Assembly: GCA_947184155.2 (NCBI GenBank)
Contig: CAMXCT020003219.1
Span: 1-64,000, forward strand
Reading direction: 5' to 3'
Origin: Cladocopium goreaui
Lineage: Eukaryota; Sar; Dinophyceae; Suessiales; Symbiodiniaceae
Length of the DNA stretch: 64,000 nt
The position numbers and the translations under genes were made by a program. The stretch's first letter is position 1, and each line of letters opens with the position of its first letter. Below, piece by piece: positions 57,650 to 64,000 of the stretch. A model generated the notes under the pieces. The model searched no databases. It was not told the origin of the DNA and saw only the letters and a list, made by a program, of their open reading frames with translations.

Positions 57650-57868
57650 GAATTCTCAAAAATAATTTTACCGATGGTATTGGTAATAAAATTTGTGAAT
57701 ATGTAGCCTGTAAAAATTGCTCAAATATAATGAGTCATTTTGATTCAATTGAAATTGATATTAACCCTTGTGACGATGATGATATTGATGAACAAATTCA
57801 AATATACGTCTATAATACTTTAGTTAAAGAATTTCCAGATGATAAAATGAATTTAAAATTATTGTAGA
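57650..57868 (+). CDS. Acidic ORF of the AT-rich element
   Basis: Open for about 70 codons without a usable start Met. Contains YVACKNCSNIMSHFDSIE and an acidic run CDDDDIDEQIQIY. Unrecognised; possibly a fragment of a longer viral protein that continues in the next ORF. Confidence 0.3.
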
Positions 57869-57878
57869 TGAAAAAGAA

Positions 57879-58097
57879 ATGATACATTACCAAGATTATG
57901 GACAAGGATTGAAAAAATGTTATAACAAGTCATATTCTACTGTTGCATTCTGCATGTTAGAAACGAATATTAATGATGCTGATTGTATGGATGATAACTT
58001 TAATCATAAAACCTTTATAGATTGTTTAAGAAAATATTGTTGTATATCAAAGACAATGAACAGTCTATTGGACATACTATTATTGACGAGAGAATAA
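57879..58097 (+). CDS. Unknown ORF of the AT-rich element
   Basis: 72 codons starting MIHYQDYGQGLKKCYN, with FCMLETNINDADCMDD and DCLRKYCC segments. Cysteine-rich, unrecognised, codon use A/T-rich like its neighbours. Confidence 0.3.
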   Translation: MIHYQDYGQGLKKCYNKSYSTVAFCMLETNINDADCMDDNFNHKTFIDCLRKYCCISKTMNSLLDILLLTRE

Positions 58098-58204
58098 GTT
58101 TGACAAAGTGTATGAAAGAATACAACAAGGAGTTTATATTTGAACCCCATGAATTTTCATATCAGGTAAACTGAAATTTTATGATATAAGGAAATACACT
58201 TAAA

Positions 58205-58495
58205 ATGAAAAGGATAATACCTTATAATAATATGGAGAGTAGAAAGTGCACAAAGTGTAAGACAAACAAAAATGGTGACGAGTTCAATGGAATGAATAGA
58301 ATGTGTATTGAATGCTTGGACAAATAAAAGGAGAGTAACAAAGTATATAATCAAAAGGAAGTATTCTGCGACGTTTGCCAACGGAATGTGAAACAATGCA
58401 GGTTGTCCAAACATCTTACAACCGACAGGCATTCCAACAAGGAAAACTCAAAAAGGAAGAAGAGGAAAAACAAAAAGAGATGGAGGAATACTTAA
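58205..58495 (+). pseudogene. Zinc-ribbon / C2H2 protein with internal stop
   Basis: Starts MKRIIPYNNMESRKCTKCKT and has a CTKC...CIEC pair; after a TAA at 58325-58327 the same frame continues with VFCDVCQRNVKQ and LSKHLTTDRH, a C2H2-like finger, then a Lys/Arg-rich tail ending in TAA. Cys-pair domains followed by a KxYNxK linker and a second finger are common in large DNA viruses and their satellites of algae and protists. Role unknown, probably DNA binding. Confidence 0.5.
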
Positions 58496-58589
58496 AAGAT
58501 GATGAAACCAGAATTGCAAAATTGAAACAAATCTGGAAAACCATTACCATTACACCAAAAAACTTTAAACCACTTTAGACTTTACCCGA

Positions 58590-58960
58590 TACTTTTTAAT
58601 ATCATAATATATGAAAATTTATGATAGGGACATAGGAATGTTTGACATGAATGATTTAGATTTATGATATGATTTTGATAATAATATATTATGATAACAT
58701 ATTATGATGAAAATTTATGATTAAATTTTATGATATGAATTTATGTGATGATGGATGATGAAGAAATGATGTGGGATGATGATGTATGAAATTATGCGGT
58801 TTTATTTTGTGTTGATACTGTGATGAAATGATATGAAATATTGTGAAAATGAACTGTGGTAATGATGAAATGATAGAGGTGGATGATATGAACTTAGGTG
58901 TGTTTGTGTCTAGCTATATATATATATTATATATATATATCATTTCTTTAATAACATACA
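58590..58960. repeat. ATGATATGAATTTATGA-type AT-rich repeats
   Basis: Degenerate TTTATGAT, GATGATGAAAT words, then a (TA)n run at 58915-58941. Confidence 0.7.
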
Positions 58961-59234
58961 TATATGAAAACATCGGAACTATAACCAAATATCTCATTCC
59001 TTTCGCCATGATGATCCGCAGAGACCCACAGAGCGAACCCCTTTAACACAAATGATGTTTAACACAGATGTTTGCCTGTTTGCCTAAGATTCCATTCAAC
59101 CCATAAAAATATATGCCCCGTTGCCTGGATGAATAAAGGAAGGAACCCTAAATTAGCATAAAACTTCACTTGTGATACTACCCAGACCTAAGAAAAATTA
59201 GGTCTGGGTAATATTGCTTACAATCCAATGGCTT

Positions 59235-59289
59235 TCCAGCCACTCAGCCACTCAGTCACTCAGAGTGGCTGAGTGGCTGAGTGGCTGCT
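59235..59289. repeat. Right-hand copy of the GAGTGGCTG minisatellite
   Basis: CAGCCACTCAGCCACTCAGT followed by its inverted form GAGTGGCTGAGTGGCTG; a natural hairpin. Confidence 0.9.
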
Positions 59290-59564
59290 TCGATTTCGCG
59301 AGCCGTGTTGCACATCCACTCCTTTGTTTGACAATCATGCTTGTGCTATCTGAATATGGTCTATTTAGATTGTAGCAATGCAATTTCTCCTCTCACTTTT
59401 GCCAAGAGTTTGTATACCTCCGTGCAAAAACAGCAAAGAAACCAAATCAGATCCTGCGATCCACAAGGGCTGCTTTCAGGGCCCTTCAGCGGCGAAGTTG
59501 GACACTGCTAGATTTGGGTTCAATGTATTCTGAACAAGACCCGTGTGGATGCTGTGTTGAGCAG

Positions 59565-59600
59565 GCGGATATCGATCCGGGAGAGATTCAAGTGGTGGAG
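59565..59600 (+). CDS. 36-nt mini-exon, unit 3
   Basis: ADIDPGEIQVVE after TGTGTTGAGCAG, ending GAG/GCTGCA. Sixth copy with unchanged length and frame. Confidence 0.45.
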
Positions 59601-60160
59601 GCTGCATCCATTAACTGGCTGCAACTCAACCTTTTAACTTTGAAGGTTTATCACATGACAAGACGCACCAAGCAGGTACCACAAGGTTTCTTGTTGGAGT
59701 TCCATCGCAGCAACGGCAACGGAACATTCTTGAGATGTCTTGAGAGTCCTGATGTTTTGCAAGATTTTTGCAAGCGTGCGATGTACGACGTTTGAAGCAT
59801 GTGAGAGGCACAGCGGGATGGCGCCAGAGCTGGGGCTGTGAGTGAGTTTTCTGATGTGCCCGAGGCGCATGCTGAACGAAATTTACACTTTAGAACGACG
59901 CTTTGCGGAATGCATTTTTGCTGCAGCTGAAACCCCAAGTGGATTTCCATTTGGTGCTGAACATTTGCCCTCGTTTCGAAACGGCCAATTCTTTGTGTTG
60001 AGCGAGTCTTCACCGGTTGACAGCTGGTGCTGTCCGAATCAAAGCTAACATTGATGCGCGTCTTCCAGTGTTATTGTCGGAAGCTCTTGTACTGGTTCAA
60101 AGGAGGGCCTACAATACCGTATTACCATGACCAGTAAGATAAAGTAATTACTTTACTTCG
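59601..60160. other. Conserved flank between mini-exon and copy C
   Basis: Similar to 40.64-41.2 kb and 23.3-23.7 kb. No further exon recognised. Confidence 0.45.
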
Positions 60161-60189
60161 TGTGATCCCCACCATGACATTTATACATT

Positions 60190-60480
60190 TTCTTACTGGC
60201 AAATCTTCTGGCATTCTATCTGACATATCTTCTGGCATATTTTCTGGCATTCTATCTGGCATATCTTCTGGCATTCTATCTGGCATATCTTCTGGCATAT
60301 GTTCTGGCATATCTTCTGGCATATCTTCTGGCATTCTATCTGGCATATCTTCTGGCATATATTCTGACATATCTTCTGGCATTCTATCTGGCATTCTATT
60401 TGGCATTCTATCTGGCATATCTTCTGGCATATCTTCTGACATTCTTTCTGACATTCTTTCTAACTTTCTTCTGCGCATTC
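60190..60480. repeat. 12-bp minisatellite TCTTCTGGCATA / TTCTATCTGGCA
   Basis: About two dozen 12-bp units in mixed order. Frames of SGI- or MPEDMPDRMPE-type repeats on the two strands are products of the repeat. Confidence 0.9.
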
Positions 60481-60502
60481 TTTGTCCCATATCTTCCTAC
60501 AT

Positions 60503-60782
60503 GAGGTCCGGCAGGGAACACTTGGCATGGATCCTCGCGGTTGAGGTCCGGCAGGGAACACTGGGCGTGGATGGTCGTGGTTGAGGTCCGGCAGGGACCA
60601 CTGGGCGGGGATACTCGCGGTTGAGGTCCGGCAGGGAACACTGGGCGTGGATGGTCGTGGTTGAGGTCCGGCAGGGAACACTGGGCGGGGATACTCGCGG
60701 TTGAGGTCCGGCAGGGAACACTGACATGGATGGTCGTGGTTGAGGTCCGGCAGGGCACACTGACATGGATCGCAGTGGAGCA
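60503..60782. repeat. 40-bp tandem repeat, 7 copies
   Basis: GAGGTCCGGCAGGGAACACT starts at 60503, 60543, 60583, 60623, 60663, 60703 and 60743. The second half alternates between GGGCGTGGATGGTCGTGGTT and GGGCGGGGATACTCGCGGTT forms. Confidence 0.9.
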
Positions 60783-60866
60783 GGAGGAGGAGGACGACGA
60801 GGAGGAGGAGGACGAGGAGGAGGAGGAGGAGGCAGGAGGCAGGAGGCAGGAGGAGGACGAGGAGCA
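60783..60866. repeat. GGAGGA purine tract
   Basis: Nearly pure purine strand of GAGGAGGAC and CAGGAGG words. Confidence 0.85.
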
Positions 60867-60974
60867 GGCAACTTAGATAAAATCTAACAACCCTCACCTG
60901 GCAGGTGGGGAAAAATATAGTAAGAATCTAGTAATGTGCATGATGCATGGAACACGTTTCTAGAAGCGTGCTCG

Positions 60975-63161
60975 ATGCCTCAGGCCCGCCTCAGGGACTA
61001 CTTCCTCAAGGACTACAAGGGAGGCGGTGTCTTTGAGCACGAGGCCTACGAACATAATTCCGCTGAATGGTGCTGGATCCACAAGAGCTCTGGCATCAAG
61101 GCGTGACGCGTTTCGTCACGCCACGAAAGTGACGCAGCAGACTCGGTGCAACCCCAGCAGCAGCTCCTGGCAGGTGTGGCAGGACGCCCTGGACCTGACT
61201 CAGTCCGGTGGAAGTGGCGAAGTCAAGTGCCTCTTCCACTACACGACTCAGTTGGGGTTCCGAAACATCACGGCTCCACAGAAGAAAGCCGTTGAAGTCT
61301 TCGTGCTGCACTCAGTTGCCAATCAGCATGTCATGTGATGTCATGTGAGCTGCGTTTTAAACCTCCGTGTTTATGTTTAGTATTGGGATCCTTGTAAGGG
61401 CCTGAGGCGTAAGCAAAACACTGGTGCGCGTAAGCTTGCGTAAGCCTTTTTTACCAATATTGCTGGCGTAAGGATGGCGTAAGCTCATTTTCAACGGTTT
61501 TAATTTGAGGTTTTAAGTAGTGGTATGTATGATGCATCCTAACCTGACATGACCGGACTGGTTTTTGATTTTCCTCGGGCCACGGTAGCCCTCCTGTCTT
61601 TCAGTTCAACACACCTGCATGGTTTTGGTATCAATTTCAGGTTGCCTGGCATTATAGAGTATGGATGGTTTTCCCATGTTTTCCCCATTTCTATCGATAT
61701 GGACCATTTATAAATTGAAAAGATTCGCTGTTCAAGGTTTGCAGGGACCCACATGTACTTAAGAATTCAGCATATCAGAAAGGGGCAGATGCAGAGAGTG
61801 ACAGGCAACCTATGCATTGGAATGCCTTTTCTTGAAGGAACATTGGTTATCTTCAGTGGGTGTTTTGCGTAGTTGTTTCCTGACATCCGCGTAAGGACCG
61901 CGTAAGCGTCGCGTAAGCTGCGCGTAAGCCAAAGGTGCTTTTGCCAGTAGTTGCCCACGCCGCCCAAAGAGAAACTCTCCAGTCATGCCCGTGCTCTCAG
62001 CAAGGGTGCTGTCAAAAAACGTCGTCAGCTTCGTGCTCGGCGAGCTTCTGCTGGTGGTACTTCATCATCTTCTTCCTCTTCTTCCACGTCTTCATCGTCC
62101 ACTGCTTGATTTTGCCAATCACTGCTTCGATTCTTGCATGTAAAAGTTGCTGCGCGTAAGTCGAAACTGTGGTGACGTGCTAAAAATTGTCCGCGTAAGG
62201 TCTGCGTAAGGTACTATAACGTGCGTAAGTAAAACTTGTGCGCGCGTAAGCAATGCGTAAGCAGCAGCGTAAGCTTTTCCTTGTTTGGTGCCGCCATGCA
62301 AGACATTTAAAACACAGCTCATGTGTCTTTTTGCCCGCTCACCTTGCCGATGGCCACAGCCTTGGGCATCCAAAGGCCTCGTTGGTCACCAGTGGTCCGA
62401 AGGCCAATGCGTGGTGGGGACAAGGCAAGGTCACATTCATCAAAGCTGACAAAACGTGAGCATTTGCAGACCCTTGTGTCCACTGCAAACAACTCTGGCG
62501 AGGCGTTTACAGTGTCAGAAGGGCACCGGATGAATGGCCAGACGTGGCCACGCTGATTGACAATAACTATCGGAATATGCATAAGAGGGATGTTGAATCG
62601 AAAGGCCGTGAGGCAGCGGACGAGGAGAGTGTGCCTTTCTTAGGTGCCGCATTTCTTGTCCACATTTTTGGTGCAATTTTTGGATGTGCACATCGTCATT
62701 GTTTGGAGGTTAACAAACCCAGATCCAATCATGCAGGAGTACTCCTCCCGTGTGGCTTACTGTATTCCACTCTTAGCCAACTCTGCCATATGCTACGACG
62801 TTTCGATTCAACAGACGCCGGAGATGCAGAAGGAGGCTGGTAGCATGCTTTGCCTGGAGCGAAACCGATTTCGCGTGGACATTTTCTGCAGCACTTGGCT
62901 TGTGACTCATCTTTGCTCTGCGGGGCCAGGGCAAGCCTCCCGGCGTGCCAGGGGCCCAGTCCTTGAGTGCTTCATGTGAAATCTGATGAGCACGCCATTT
63001 AAACGTTGCTTTCAAGCCTGTGGCGCAGGAACCTGGCAGGAAAGCTGCTGAATGAACGTGGGCAGCCAGAGAGGCAGTGCGTCGTGATCCGGGCGCAAAG
63101 GGAGGAGGAAGTGGGCCACGCCAGCGCAGTGCTGCTGGACACGAAGCCTGGCTGCTTTCAG
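60975..63161 (+). CDS. TPR gene copy C, head region with 972-bp insertion in intron 2
   Basis: Exons: 60975-61100, 61174-61302, 62376-62424, 62503-62624, 62737-62828 and 63029 to about 63142 or 63161. Introns are 73 nt GC-AG, 1,073 nt GT-AG, 78 nt GC-AG, then two probable GA-AG introns. Motifs are intact: MPQARLRDYFLKDYKGGG, CLFHYTTQLGFRNI, WWGQG joined to VYSVRRAPDEWPDVATLIDN, YSSRVAYCIPLLANSA, NLAGKLLNERGQPERQC. Exons 1-2 resemble copy B, exons 3-6 are almost identical to copy A. The joined head frame is open throughout, so this copy may be functional; TPR exons lie beyond the window. Confidence 0.6.
61342..61347 (+). repeat. Target-site duplication, left (CATGTG)
   Basis: CATGTG directly left of the element's AGCTGCGTTTTAAA end. 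Copy A has a single CATGTG at the same place (24165-24170) followed at once by TCTTTTTGCCC. Confidence 0.8.
61348..62319. mobile_element. 972-bp element with short inverted ends, in copy C intron 2
   Basis: The left end AGCTGCGTTTTAAA and the reverse complement of the right end (AGCTGTGTTTTAAA) match at 13 of 14 positions. CATGTG is duplicated on both sides, and copy A shows the uninterrupted site. The interior has about 15 copies of GCGTAAG, all in the same orientation and clustered at 61.41-61.50, 61.89-61.93 and 62.15-62.28 kb. It also has one short open frame with a basic then Ser-rich tail (61943-62109). No transposase is seen: non-autonomous DNA transposon or introner-type element. Confidence 0.75.
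61943..62109 (+). other. Captured coding-like segment inside the 972-bp element
   Basis: The frame LPTPPKEKLSSHARALSKGA, then VKKRRQLRARRAS, then a run of serines, ends in TGA at 62107-62109 and is not repeat-derived. It looks like the C-terminal end of a basic nuclear or ribosomal-type protein. Chance low complexity is possible. Confidence 0.3.
62320..62325 (+). repeat. Target-site duplication, right (CATGTG)
   Basis: Second copy of the 6-bp duplication, directly followed by TCTTTTTGCCCGCTCACC as in copy A. Confidence 0.8.
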
Positions 63162-64000
63162 GGGCTTGGAGCTTGGGTCTTGAGTCAGCTTGCCATCCAG
63201 GGTTATGGCTGTTCAATCCAGGGGTTTGGTCCTTTGAGCTTGCCATATCCAGGAGTTAGGATTCGTCCAGTAGGATTAAATCAGGTGGGCCGAGTTCAAG
63301 ACTTCTATTGGAAAAATGATCCAGAGGGCTGACAAGTTTTTGGCTTTTGATGAATTATCAAGTTCGAGATGCACACTGGTCCCTTCGGTCGATTTGGACC
63401 AGAACCAGCATGATTTCAACATTTGTTTTTGATGCAGCCCTGCGGACTGTTTCCGCTGCTCTCTTGCTCTCGTTTTGACTTTCCTTCTTCCGGGATCTCT
63501 GGTCACGTCGCTCCCTAGCAAGTTTACGGAACCTCTCCTGTGGGTCAAAGTAATTATATCAAAGTATCATGGCCGTGGCAGGATGGATACCAAACAGAAA
63601 GCACGAAGCTCAAGCTCTGTTTCGAGAGCGGGCGCGCTTGTCAATCCAAGATTTTGCACTCCAGATCTAGAAAGGTACACCGCAAGATAAAAACACCGTT
63701 TGTCCTGGCTCGGGCTCCTTGCCCTGCAATTGAAAGTATCAGGGAGTAAAGGCATGGAGCAGAATCAGTTGATGTTTGATCTTGCCACCTGACCATTCAC
63801 TTTAAGAAGGCGTGGAACTTTGAAACTCTTTCAGGAGTGCCCGCGCGACATTGCCTTCTGAGATTTCTTGAGTACGGCCCACTTCGAGTTTTATACTATC
63901 TATCGGCTATATTCGTCTATGCCATGTCTATTGATTATGCTATGAGTTGACTTGAATTACCCGCTCCATTTAGGACAAACGTCTGCCAATTTCAAAAAAC
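63162..64000. other. Large intron of copy C, cut by the window end
   Basis: Collinear with 25.0-25.83 kb and 42.65-43.42 kb. From about 63.34 kb it shares B-specific variants (GGCTTTTGATGAATTATC; the ATATCAAAGTATCATGG insertion), while keeping a segment present in A but deleted in B. Confidence 0.55.

Larger units (their letters stand above)
56119..59234. mobile_element. AT-rich relic of a Polinton/virophage-like element
   Basis: The DNA is sharply more A+T-rich than its surroundings (densest to about 58.95 kb). It contains several plus-strand frames: a broken N-terminal ORF, an integrase pseudogene, two acidic ORFs and a zinc-ribbon/C2H2 ORF. Integrase plus zinc-ribbon proteins in AT-rich DNA is typical of Polinton-like viruses and virophages integrated in protist genomes. 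No capsid, protein-primed polymerase or terminal inverted repeats were found, so this is a fragment. It is enclosed by two tracts of the same minisatellite. Confidence 0.6.

Noticed and set aside
60122..60490. Methionine/proline/aspartate-rich ORF (MPEDMPDRMPE) on the minus strand
   Set aside because: Direct translation of the 12-bp minisatellite; the plus strand gives an equally long SGI-repeat frame.
60408..60897. Proline-rich ORFs with PCRTST-type repeats
   Set aside because: Translation of the 40-bp tandem repeat in several frames; no constraint on one frame.

Overview
The window looks like nuclear DNA of a dinoflagellate, most likely a Symbiodinium-type alga. This is inferred from three things read in the sequence: introns that start with GC (and probably GA) as well as GT and end in AG followed by G; head-to-tail repetition of one gene on one strand; and 42-residue tetratricopeptide (TPR) exons of kinesin-light-chain type. 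No rRNA, tRNA, spliced-leader gene, CRISPR array or bacterial operon was seen. Most long open frames are fragments, because the real exons are short (36 to about 170 nt).

Layout. 1-3.2 kb: the 3' part of a multi-exon gene for a polytopic membrane protein (XK-like by eye), then an armadillo-repeat exon. 3.2-10 kb: mostly non-coding with a 240-bp tandem repeat and AT microsatellites, plus two exon candidates (7.7 and 9.8 kb), the second with an S-adenosylmethionine-binding loop. From 10 kb on, the window is built from one repeating locus: block R1, block R2, a pair of tiny exons (60 nt and 36 nt), then a long gene whose head carries FHYTT and WWGxGVYS motifs (ADP-ribosyltransferase-like, inferred) and whose tail is a series of TPR exons. 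The gene occurs at 23.8-32.2 kb (copy A), 41.3-48.4 kb (copy B) and 60.98 kb to the window end (copy C, incomplete). R2 occurs at 16.0, 36.7 and 53.9 kb, always upstream of a gene copy.

Each unit has its own insertions. Unit 1 carries a 2.2-kb palindromic satellite (13.0-15.2 kb) and a 3.97-kb element with 43-bp terminal inverted repeats (18.71-22.68 kb) that splits its mini-exon pair. Unit 2 carries a 662-bp tandem duplication of the mini-exon pair and is followed by a 209-bp higher-order satellite (50.6-53.1 kb). Unit 3 has its mini-exon pair split by a GAGTGGCTGAGTGGCTG minisatellite plus about 2.5 kb of AT-rich DNA holding a decayed Polinton/virophage-type integrase and zinc-ribbon ORFs. 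In copy C a 972-bp element with inverted ends and a 6-bp target duplication sits in intron 2; copy A has the empty site.

The gene copies differ informatively. B has a 1-bp deletion in head exon 5. A has lost one TPR exon through a deletion of about 334 bp and has one TPR exon more elsewhere. C is B-like at both ends and nearly identical to A between about 62.32 and 63.3 kb, as after gene conversion. Exon boundaries were read by eye and have no transcript support.
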